From: Bacillota bacterium
GTDB lineage: Bacteria > Bacillota > Clostridia > Caldicoprobacterales > DTU083
DNA: 33,704 nucleotides
Direction: 5' to 3'
Assembly (NCBI GenBank): GCA_029777885.1
Contig: JAKORJ010000031.1
Location: 1-33,704, forward strand
Shown: positions 17,397-25,411 of the stretch, piece by piece
Layout of the letters: every line of letters begins with the position of its first letter
Numbering within the stretch: the stretch's first letter is position 1
The notes under the pieces: model-generated
What the model saw: the letters and a program-made list of their open reading frames with translations, nothing else
The model's database searches: none
Told to the model about the DNA's origin: nothing
Translations under genes and position numbers: made by a program

Positions 17397-17501
17397 CAAT
17401 TTATATATGCATTGTTACTATATAAAACGCTGCTTTATATGTAACTTAATGTATCTTTAATTTTTGCAAATTGTTATATGAATACAACCACATGTTTGGC
17501 G

Positions 17502-20363
17502 TCAGCTGTCCTCGCCCAGCTTGATGCAGCTGAATATCTTCAGCCTCGACAGCATGAACCCTATGATCGACAGGCCGGCTGCAACCAGTATCCCCAGGAT
17601 GACATATATCCTGATATAGTCCCCTGCTATTGCGATCACCCTGAAGGGCGGGATCTGGTCCTTGGCCGCAAAGGACATCTGGAGCATGGGCACGAACAGG
17701 GAACTGGACACGCCGCCGACCACGACCCCGAACAGCATAGGCATCACTGAGGTCAAAAGCTGCTCCCAGGTCATCATGGTAAGGAGCTCCCTAAGCTTTA
17801 TACCCATGGCCATCATGATGCCCGACTGGAACATTCGGGCATACATGGCCAGGATCCAGAAGATCAGGAATCCCGACAGGATGATCAGTATCGATATTAT
17901 GAATACCAGGGTCAGGGCGCCGTTTAGGCCCATCTGCACCGGGTCCCGGCTGAGCTTTATGTAATCCTCGTTGATATCGGTGATCCGGCTTATTTTGACC
18001 TTTTTATCCACGATGTCCTGGTAAAGTTCTTCAGTAGTGGCGCCCCCCTCCATCCTGAGCCAGACATCATACGGCTGGACGATGGAGTTTTCAGTAAGAT
18101 AGCTCAAGTGGGCCACCACGAGCATGTCATATACCTTGCTTTCCCTGTCAGGTTTCACATTAGGGTTGTAGGTGGGCCAGTAGTCGATTATGCCCGCCAC
18201 CATGAACTGGGCCATCCCGTTTGGCGGCCAGTACATCGTGAAGGTGTCCCAGAGCTTGAGGTCGAGCCTTTCAGCCATATTCCTTGAGATCAATACCATG
18301 CTGTCATCGTAGCACATCTGGTTGATATCGTAGTACCAATGCCTCCTGGTCAGGCCTGAGGGGTACCAGGCGGTTTTGGCAAAGGCGACAGGCTCTATTC
18401 CCAAAAGCCTGGCATAATATGTGGTGCTTCCTTTATAAAATCTAGCCTCTGTGTCCAGGACCTTTGCCGCGCTTTCCACGCCTGCAAGGTCCTCATATAC
18501 ATAGGGCGGCTCCTCATAATGGGGCATCTTGCTCCCGGTAGATGGCGTCTCCTCCCCGACCGGCGCGCCCGAGCCCGGCGGAGGCGTGGAACCTGTCGAA
18601 GGAACGTTCTCCCCGGTCCATATGGCCGTAAGTATATGGTCAGCGCCCCTTGCATACCTGATCTTGTCCCGCGCGTTCTGGTTGATCGTACGGGCTGATG
18701 TAGCGCTGAATATGCCCGTCGATACGGTCATCACTATGAACAAGGTCAGGAACCGGTACGCGTTGGCGCTGCGGGCCACCTGGATGAGGCTCGTGTATAT
18801 GGACAGGGGCCAGAAGCGCTTGCCCAGGCGGTATAAGCCTTCAACCAAATAGGGGAACAGCCTGATGAAGATCATGGCCAGGGCTAGGGTGAAAAGGGCA
18901 GGCACCGCAAACAGGAGCGGATCTATGGACATGCTTTCGGCTCCTGTTTGAATAAGGTCCCTCTGCCTCACCGTGAAGCGATAGTACCCGTATAAGGATA
19001 CTGCCAGTATCAATAGGTCGATGAAATATTTCTTCCACAGGGGTGGCCTGGTCTGACGGGTTATACTGCGCTTGTGTTCAAGTATATTGACCCTTGTAGC
19101 CGAATAGGTCGGTAGCATGGTCATGATAACGGACAGGACCATGCCTGCCAGGGAAAAGTACAAGGTCTGGGAATTGAAATGGATCTTCAGGGCGCCCCGG
19201 TTCACAAACTCAAGGAAATTGTTCGTGGAACCGAGTATGCGGGTGAAGAATATGGCCAACAGCGGGCCTGCAATGAGGCCCAGCCCGCCCAGGATAAGGG
19301 ATTCGATGAAATATGTCAGCATGAGCTGGCCCCGCCCCGCTCCGCGGCTTATCAACACGGATATCTCGTTCCTCTGGCGTTCGACCACGAGGGCAGAAAC
19401 CATGTACAGGTATAAAAGGAGCATGATGATTATCGGGACGTACAAGGCCATAAGGAGGGGCGTCAGCCTGGCCTGCTGCTGCCTGTACGAGGGAAGGGAG
19501 CCTATCGTTGGTATGTAGGTCATGAAGCCCTTGCCCTTGATATAGGCGGCTAGCTCATCATATTTGGCATATACGTGCTCCACGTTGTCCACGTTGATCT
19601 TGTGGTAGTCCAGGTAATAGTGCCACAAGGTGCTGTCTATCAGGAAATCGCCCAGGAATTCCTGCTCGAACAGATTTGAACTCAAATATATGTTCCTGCT
19701 GTACTGGGACAGGTTGTCAGCCCAGTATAGAGGATTTTTATTATCTATCTCGAATACGCCGACGATCTTGATTGTCTTTAGCCCATTGTCCCCCAGCTTT
19801 TTGCTTTCCACCAGGAACATATCGCCCACTGCCAGGTGGCAGGCGTACATGGTCTGCTGGGTCACTATGACCTCATAGACCCCGTCCTTCACCTCGTCAG
19901 AGGGAAGGGCTCCTTCCAGGAGCTTAATATTGTCGTACATCCCGGAAAAATATCCGAACCTGAAGCTCAAGGGGTCATCGGGCACATCCCTTTGCCTGTA
20001 GTCCTCAATCACCTTGAACATGGGAGTCTCATGGTAGTATACCTTCTGTTGCAAGGGTATCCCGACCTCAGCCAAGAATTCGCCCTCCACGCGGTCAGTG
20101 ATCTCATTATACAGGCGCTTGCGTACCTCATACCCGCCCACGTAATAATCATATTCACTTTCTATGCGCACATAGCCGGGGTACCGGTTCTTCTGCACCT
20201 GCTGGTCCCGAAATTCCCTGTCCAAAAGACTTTGCATGATGCCGTTGGTATAAAGGGGGATGCTGCACATGAGCGCTATGAACAATATATAGCCCACCAG
20301 GAGGCAGAACATGAGCCACCTGTTCCGGAGCATCTTCCTGAAGATCATTTTCAAAATGGACAT
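17502..20363 (-). CDS. Large FtsX/MacB-type ABC transporter permease
   Basis: 953 aa; N-terminal TM, large extracellular domain, FtsX core (VSALVVERQRNEISVLISRGAGRGQLMLTYFIESLILGGLGLIAGPLLA) and a C-terminal TM repeat. Confidence 0.87.
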   Translation of the reverse strand: MSILKMIFRKMLRNRWLMFCLLVGYILFIALMCSIPLYTNGIMQSLLDREFRDQQVQKNRYPGYVRIESEYDYYVGGYEVRKRLYNEITDRVEGEFLAEVGIPLQQKVYYHETPMFKVIEDYRQRDVPDDPLSFRFGYFSGMYDNIKLLEGALPSDEVKDGVYEVIVTQQTMYACHLAVGDMFLVESKKLGDNGLKTIKIVGVFEIDNKNPLYWADNLSQYSRNIYLSSNLFEQEFLGDFLIDSTLWHYYLDYHKINVDNVEHVYAKYDELAAYIKGKGFMTYIPTIGSLPSYRQQQARLTPLLMALYVPIIIMLLLYLYMVSALVVERQRNEISVLISRGAGRGQLMLTYFIESLILGGLGLIAGPLLAIFFTRILGSTNNFLEFVNRGALKIHFNSQTLYFSLAGMVLSVIMTMLPTYSATRVNILEHKRSITRQTRPPLWKKYFIDLLILAVSLYGYYRFTVRQRDLIQTGAESMSIDPLLFAVPALFTLALAMIFIRLFPYLVEGLYRLGKRFWPLSIYTSLIQVARSANAYRFLTLFIVMTVSTGIFSATSARTINQNARDKIRYARGADHILTAIWTGENVPSTGSTPPPGSGAPVGEETPSTGSKMPHYEEPPYVYEDLAGVESAAKVLDTEARFYKGSTTYYARLLGIEPVAFAKTAWYPSGLTRRHWYYDINQMCYDDSMVLISRNMAERLDLKLWDTFTMYWPPNGMAQFMVAGIIDYWPTYNPNVKPDRESKVYDMLVVAHLSYLTENSIVQPYDVWLRMEGGATTEELYQDIVDKKVKISRITDINEDYIKLSRDPVQMGLNGALTLVFIISILIILSGFLIFWILAMYARMFQSGIMMAMGIKLRELLTMMTWEQLLTSVMPMLFGVVVGGVSSSLFVPMLQMSFAAKDQIPPFRVIAIAGDYIRIYVILGILVAAGLSIIGFMLSRLKIFSCIKLGEDS

Positions 20364-20375
20364 ACGGCTCTCCCC

Positions 20376-21512
20376 TTAGCGCAAGATTATAACGTCGCCT
20401 TCTTCAAGGCCTGAGATGACTTCTATGTATGTGGCCGTCTGCATTCCTATGTCTATGTCCACTTCCTTATTTTTCTCGTCCTCACGCACCAGTACGTAAT
20501 TCCTGCTTCCGTAAGTCCTCAGGCCCGCCTTGGGGATAACAAGCACATTGTCCCGTTTTTCCAGCAGCACCCGTACTATTGCCTGTTGACCGGGCAATAC
20601 GCTTTCAGGCAGCTCGTCTACCGTCAGTATTATGGCGTTGCGCAGCCTTTGGTCCGAAGGCTGCTGGCTGGTGGAACCCGGGGTCATCACCACGGTGCCC
20701 TTATAGATCTCGCCGTCTATCTCTACGTCGGCCTCCATGCCCAGGTGCAGGCCGTTTATGCCGGCGGCGTTGAGCCGGAGGTACAGGTTGGTCGGGTCAA
20801 CGACCGTGCAGATCGTCCTGTTGTTGTCGACCCAATCGCCGGGGTCCAGCCCTTCAGCAAAGTTGACTATACCGTCGATCGGCGAACGGAGCTGGGCATT
20901 TTCCAGCCTCTTCTTGGATCGCTCCAGGTTCGCCTCCTGCTGCCGGAGGTTGAGCTCATAAATTTCAATATCTATATCGGTTTTCTGCCGCTGGCGTTCA
21001 AGTTCTTCCAGCCTATTTCTCGCCTGTTCGGCTTCCTGGTCATCCTGGGCGGCAGCCAGGACCGCTTTTGCGTCTTCTATGTCGGATAAAAGCTTGTTGT
21101 AATCGATCTTCATTTTCTCAAAGGACAGCTTTTGCTTTTTCAGCTCTATCTCCATTTGGCTGATATTGTATTCCAGGTCCTCAACATTCAGCTTGGCCAG
21201 TAGATCCCCCTTTTTCACGCGGTCTCCGGATTTTATGTTGATCTCAGCCAGCCGGCCGGAATTGTCGCCAAAGCTCAGGGGATACTCTGTGACCGGTATG
21301 AAAATGCCGCCTTCCTGTATCTGATTGATAAGGTCCAGGCGCTTTACCGTATACAGGTTGTAGCTGGGCTCAGGCGGTTCTGCAAGGGGAGGGGGGAGGG
21401 GTTCCTGTTCACGGGGCAGCAATACACTGCATGATGTGACTGCCGGGATCAATAAAATTGATACTAATAAAGCTGCAGTAATCCTGACTGCTTTTTTCAG
21501 AGCTGTGTTCAT
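20376..21512 (-). CDS. Efflux RND/MacA-like periplasmic adaptor (membrane fusion) lipoprotein
   Basis: Lipobox-like ..LIPAVTSCSVLLP; coiled coil (EIELKKQKLSFEKMKIDY...LEELERQRQKTDIDIEIYEL) flanked by lipoyl-like halves (SGDRVKKGDLLAKLN; AQLRSPIDGIVNFAEGLDPGDWV). Confidence 0.88.
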   Translation of the reverse strand: MNTALKKAVRITAALLVSILLIPAVTSCSVLLPREQEPLPPPLAEPPEPSYNLYTVKRLDLINQIQEGGIFIPVTEYPLSFGDNSGRLAEINIKSGDRVKKGDLLAKLNVEDLEYNISQMEIELKKQKLSFEKMKIDYNKLLSDIEDAKAVLAAAQDDQEAEQARNRLEELERQRQKTDIDIEIYELNLRQQEANLERSKKRLENAQLRSPIDGIVNFAEGLDPGDWVDNNRTICTVVDPTNLYLRLNAAGINGLHLGMEADVEIDGEIYKGTVVMTPGSTSQQPSDQRLRNAIILTVDELPESVLPGQQAIVRVLLEKRDNVLVIPKAGLRTYGSRNYVLVREDEKNKEVDIDIGMQTATYIEVISGLEEGDVIILR

Positions 21513-21622
21513 CGATAAACCCCCAGTTACATTTGTGTATTCTTAGACTTGAATATGAGAGGTAACTTTCAACAACCAGACGGCAGTTTATTTATATGAT
21601 TGTTACAAAAGCCGTTAACACG

Positions 21623-21651
21623 ATTCTACCATATAACTTTTTAATTTACAA
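21623..21651 (-). promoter_or_regulatory. Candidate promoter for the adaptor/FtsX genes
   Basis: Minus-strand TTGTAA-17 nt-TAGAAT. Confidence 0.5.
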
Positions 21652-21786
21652 TCTGATTTGATTTTTGCCTGATATTACATTATCCCGAAATATTATCGCG
21701 CATCTAGTGAAAAAGAAGGAATTCCGGCTCATTTATAGAATTAAGACTATTATTGTGTAAACAGTGTGATATTAGAGGTGAACGAT

Positions 21787-22419
21787 ATGGCCCAGTCCCA
21801 AAAATCAGAAGAATATCAAGCGCTTTTGAACAGGCTGCCTGGAGTGGTCTCGTCAAAGGTCTTGCTTGACGATAGCGGACAGGTTACCGAAATCCACATA
21901 CTGGCCGACATGGGGCGGGGCGCCAAGCAGATAGTCCGGGACGTACAGTCGGCGTTACTGACGAAATATGACATAAGCGTTGATCATAAAATCATCAGCA
22001 TAGCCCAGGTCGATGAGGGCGGGATCCAGATCAGGCACTCGCGCCTGGTCATCGGCCGGGTCGACCTCCAGATAGAGCAGGGCAAAGCCCAGGCGGGCGT
22101 GGTGCTCATAAAGGACGGGGAGACCTTCGAGGGGACGGCTGTTGGCGGCAATTCGGTCCAGGGCCGGCTCCGGGTCGTGGTGGAAGCCACGCTTACGGCC
22201 ATCCACAAATGCATAGGGTCGGATTTTGTCTTTGCCCTTTCCGACATCGCCAGGGTCAATCTCGCGGGCCAGTATACGATACTTCTGACCGTCCTGCATT
22301 ATGCAGGCTATGGCACGGAGTACCTGAGCGGGTCGTCCATAGTGAAAGACGATGAATATATGGCTGCTGTAAGGGCGACCCTGGACGCGGTGAACCGCAG
22401 GCTCAGCCAGTATTTCTAA
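21787..22419 (+). CDS. Conserved hypothetical protein, about 210 aa
   Basis: ORF 21766-22419; likely start MAQSQKSEEYQALLNRLPGVVSSKV at 21787 after agaggtg. No confident domain call. Confidence 0.8.
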   Translation: MAQSQKSEEYQALLNRLPGVVSSKVLLDDSGQVTEIHILADMGRGAKQIVRDVQSALLTKYDISVDHKIISIAQVDEGGIQIRHSRLVIGRVDLQIEQGKAQAGVVLIKDGETFEGTAVGGNSVQGRLRVVVEATLTAIHKCIGSDFVFALSDIARVNLAGQYTILLTVLHYAGYGTEYLSGSSIVKDDEYMAAVRATLDAVNRRLSQYF

Positions 22420-22436
22420 GGCATATCACAATCACG

Positions 22437-22660
22437 ATAGTAAGCCAAAACATCCGTCAACATCACCTTTCAAGCGGAGCGGATATAGCCTGTCTGTCTA
22501 GCGAAGGACAGAGACCATAAGATGGAGGCTATATGCGATGAAGAAGATTTGGGCAGGTATAGTTACCCTGTTGATCAGCCTTGTTTCCTTGCTGCTTGCT
22601 GGCGGCGCAATGTTCTCTTTCAGATAAAACCTGAATGACCGGATGTTTTGGCTTATCTAT
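22437..22660 (+). repeat. Long inverted repeat flanking a small structured RNA/ORF region
   Basis: Left arm 22437-22459 atagtaagccaaaacatccgtca; right arm 22636-22660 tgaccggatgttttggcttatctat (16-bp perfect core plus flanking pairs with two 1-nt bulges). Confidence 0.75.
22538..22627 (+). CDS. Small hydrophobic protein, 29 aa (MKKIWAGIVTLLISLVSLLLAGGAMFSFR)
   Basis: Read from sequence; ggagg at 22524-22528 is 9 nt upstream of ATG. Single predicted TM helix or signal-like peptide. Below the size cutoff of the ORF track. Confidence 0.55.
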   Translation: MKKIWAGIVTLLISLVSLLLAGGAMFSFR

Positions 22661-22681
22661 AATACCCAAGGAGCAGATACC

Positions 22682-23995
22682 ATGAGCAAAAAGCTATACT
22701 ATACAGTGCTCTCTTCAGCCACGGCGATCACTATCGGCATATTGGCCTATTGCGGCCTGAGCCTGGAAAACATCACGCTGCCCCAGCTCCTTTTCTGGAT
22801 GCTGATCGGTTCCATATGCGAATCCCAGCCCGTGTATTTTTCTAAGGACCGCGTCGTCAGCGTGACCTTCGCCATCCTTCTGGCCATTCAGCTAAGCCAC
22901 GGGACCTATGCTGCGACCCTGGTCGCGGCTTCATCGATAGTGTTCTTCATAATACGGAACGAAGACGGGACATACAAGCATACCTTCAACTTCCCCTTGA
23001 ACAAGACCCTGATGAACCTGGTCAATTTCACCTTTTCCGCTTTCTTTTCCGGCCTGGTATACGATGCCCTGTCAGCCTGGATGGGCAGCAGGAGCACCTA
23101 CATGTTGATCCCCCTGATGATCGCATACCTTTCCCTCGTATTTGTAATAAACACCGGCATCATGACGACATTCATGAAGCTGCTCACCGGGTGTCCCCTG
23201 GTCATCACATGGATGAAGGGGGCCCTTTGGGCTGTGCCCAACTACGTGGCCATTATGCCTCTTGGCTTTTTTATCTATAAGCTTTATGAGAATCCATCAG
23301 GCATGATATATGTCATCATGCTCTTCGGGCCCTTGCTGCTGGCAAGGCATTCCTTCAAGCTCTACCTGGATTCCAAGGAACAGTACTACAAGATGATCAA
23401 GACACTTACGGCAGCCATAGAAGCCAGGGATCCATATACAGAAGGTCATTCAAAGCGAGTCGAATACTATTCTGAACGCATCGCTCGAAAATTAGGCTAT
23501 ACCCCCGGTCGGATCGAAGAAGTAAAGGTCGCGGCCTTGCTGCATGACATCGGTAAAATCGGCATAGAAGATGCCATCCTATATAAAAAAGGGAGCCTGA
23601 CCGGTGATGAATGGGACCGTATAAGGCAGCATCCCATCATTGGGGTAAAGATACTGGAGGATGTCACTTTTCCCAAAAGCGTGCTGGATGCCATACTCCA
23701 TCACCATGAAAGGTACGACGGCAGCGGGTATCCGGACGGGCTCAAGCTTGACCAGGTGACGACGGACGCTTACATCCTTGGGGCTGCCGATGCCTTTGAC
23801 GCCATGACCTCCGACCGGGTATACCGCAAGGCCCTGGGCAGGGATACGGCGATCGGCATCCTCAGGAATGAAAAGGGCAAGCAATTTCACCCCGACGTAG
23901 CCGAAGCCCTGATATCGGTCCTGGAGGAAGAGGACAGGACCCGGTATAGAGAAACAGAAAATTTGCAAAAGGCAGAAGCTAATTATGTTTATTAG
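22682..23995 (+). CDS. HD-GYP/HDIG domain protein with N-terminal multi-TM sensor region
   Basis: HD core ..AIEARDPYTEGHSKRVEYYSERIARKLG...VAALLHDIGKIGI...HHERYDGSGYPDGLK...ADAFDAMTSDRVYRKAL. ATG at 22682 follows aaggag; ORF extends to 22643. Confidence 0.9.
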   Translation: MSKKLYYTVLSSATAITIGILAYCGLSLENITLPQLLFWMLIGSICESQPVYFSKDRVVSVTFAILLAIQLSHGTYAATLVAASSIVFFIIRNEDGTYKHTFNFPLNKTLMNLVNFTFSAFFSGLVYDALSAWMGSRSTYMLIPLMIAYLSLVFVINTGIMTTFMKLLTGCPLVITWMKGALWAVPNYVAIMPLGFFIYKLYENPSGMIYVIMLFGPLLLARHSFKLYLDSKEQYYKMIKTLTAAIEARDPYTEGHSKRVEYYSERIARKLGYTPGRIEEVKVAALLHDIGKIGIEDAILYKKGSLTGDEWDRIRQHPIIGVKILEDVTFPKSVLDAILHHHERYDGSGYPDGLKLDQVTTDAYILGAADAFDAMTSDRVYRKALGRDTAIGILRNEKGKQFHPDVAEALISVLEEEDRTRYRETENLQKAEANYVY

Positions 23996-24569
23996 CATAA
24001 TCGTCCTGGCAGCCTTGCTGGGGCTATTAAGGGGAGGCAGGCTCGCCAACCTGACCGGGATAAGGCTCAAATATCCCCTGTTGATCCTGTTTTCGGTGCT
24101 TGTAGAATATGCCTGCCTTTTCCTTATGCAGTCAGGCATCCTTTCATCCCGCCCGGTCGTCTTTGCCTCAGTTGTCGCCCACTATTGCCTGCTGTTCACA
24201 TTCGTATGGTTCAACAGGAAGCTCCCGTTCCTGTGGTGTGCAGGAGCCGGAAGCCTCCTTAATTTCATAGTCATACTGCTGAACGGCGGTTCCATGCCCC
24301 TGTCCCCAAGGGTGACCGAAATCGCCGTAAGTTCAAGCAATCTCAGGCACCTGCTCGAAGGCCGCTACCTTACCTATCATATTATCAATGAAAACACCAG
24401 GCTCTGGTTCCTCGGGGATGTGATCCAGGTACCCTGGCCTTTCAGCGGCTTTATCAGCATCGGCGACATCCTGCTTTATGCGGGAGTGTTCCTGCTTATC
24501 CAGTCGATCGTAGCCAATAGCATTAGGATGGATCCAAGCATAAAAATTAAATCCATGGGTGGATCCTGA
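23985..24569 (+). CDS. DUF5317-like membrane protein
   Basis: Multi-TM; LLRGGRLANLTGIRLKYPLL...NGGSMPLSPRV...; overlaps the HD gene by 11 nt. Confidence 0.7.
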   Translation: MFISIIVLAALLGLLRGGRLANLTGIRLKYPLLILFSVLVEYACLFLMQSGILSSRPVVFASVVAHYCLLFTFVWFNRKLPFLWCAGAGSLLNFIVILLNGGSMPLSPRVTEIAVSSSNLRHLLEGRYLTYHIINENTRLWFLGDVIQVPWPFSGFISIGDILLYAGVFLLIQSIVANSIRMDPSIKIKSMGGS

Positions 24570-24607
24570 CATAATAAATGATCCCAGGGATAACCAGCAA
24601 AAAAATA

Positions 24608-24627
24608 AGGGCTTTGAGCCCTCTTTT
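24608..24627 (+). terminator. Intrinsic terminator
   Basis: agggct-ttg-agccct followed by ctttt. Confidence 0.6.
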
Positions 24628-24678
24628 CATATTCATCCGAATCGTGATCAATTGCTTGGTTAAACTGTAATCCCATCC

Positions 24679-25149
24679 TTATTCTATTTGTATCCTGTGC
24701 TTTCTCCTCTGTTCACCATCAGCCTTCGGGAGTATGATGGTCAGTATGCCGTTCTGGAATTTGGCCTTGACATCCTCTTCCCTGACCCCGTCTACATAGA
24801 AGGTCCTGGAGCAGGAGCTGAGCCTGCGCTCCCTCCGGATATAGTTCTCCCTCTCCTCATTGGTGATCTCCTTGCGCTCTACGCCGATGGTGAGCCTGCC
24901 GTCCCTCAACTCCACGCTGATCTCGTCCTTGTCCACACCGGGCAGCTCGGCCTCCACCTTGTAGGCATTGTCGTCCTCCTTGATGTCTACCCTTATCTGG
25001 TTGTCAAACCCATAAAAGGACGGGAAGAAGCCGTCGTTGAAAAAGCGGTCAAACAATGACGGTATATCGAATATGTCCCTGAATTCTCTATCCCTTCTCT
25101 GCAGCCCATCGCTTCTTCTGTTGTAAGGTGTCAATCCGAACATTTTCAA
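24679..25149 (-). CDS. Hsp20/alpha-crystallin small heat shock protein
   Basis: ACD motif IKEDDNAYKVEAELPGVDKDEISVELRDGRLTIGVERKEI...FQNGILTIILPK. Confidence 0.95.
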   Translation of the reverse strand: MKMFGLTPYNRRSDGLQRRDREFRDIFDIPSLFDRFFNDGFFPSFYGFDNQIRVDIKEDDNAYKVEAELPGVDKDEISVELRDGRLTIGVERKEITNEERENYIRRERRLSSCSRTFYVDGVREEDVKAKFQNGILTIILPKADGEQRRKHRIQIE

Positions 25150-25209
25150 TTCCTCCCTCGTTTTCTTTTTAAATTATTATAGGTCGCAGTGGTTTTATTT
25201 ATGTTTTAC

Positions 25210-25226
25210 TTTGACTTTCTTTGACC
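25210..25226 (-). promoter_or_regulatory. CtsR-type operator upstream of hsp20
   Basis: Minus strand GGTCAAA-GAA-AGTCAAA, the direct-repeat heptad with 3-nt spacer known for CtsR. Confidence 0.75.
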
Positions 25227-25234
25227 TTAGTTAC

Positions 25235-25263
25235 TATATACCATATGCGAGGGCTTTGTTCAA
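25235..25263 (-). promoter_or_regulatory. Candidate hsp20 promoter
   Basis: Minus strand TTGAAC-17 nt-TATATA immediately upstream of the CtsR box. Confidence 0.5.
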
Positions 25264-25411
25264 TGTTCATAATTGACCTTATTTTACTTTTAATTGCCAG
25301 GTTTTCGGAATAATTCGAAGCATCTCCTGGTTACTTTGATTTTTGCCTGTTCTCTTTATATTTTACTTATTATCATGATAAACTTGGATTCTGTACGATA
25401 CTGACCAAAGC

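Noticed and set aside
17257-17501. Possible extra gene or riboswitch in the AT-rich gap
   Set aside because: No ORF of note and no recognisable riboswitch motif; only a promoter and weak competing hairpins (aaactg/cagttt, tgcaaa/tttgca) are visible.
22483-22534. Hammerhead-like ribozyme suggested by the tight three-way junction
   Set aside because: The conserved CUGANGA and GAAA core sequences are absent, so only a generic structured leader is claimed.
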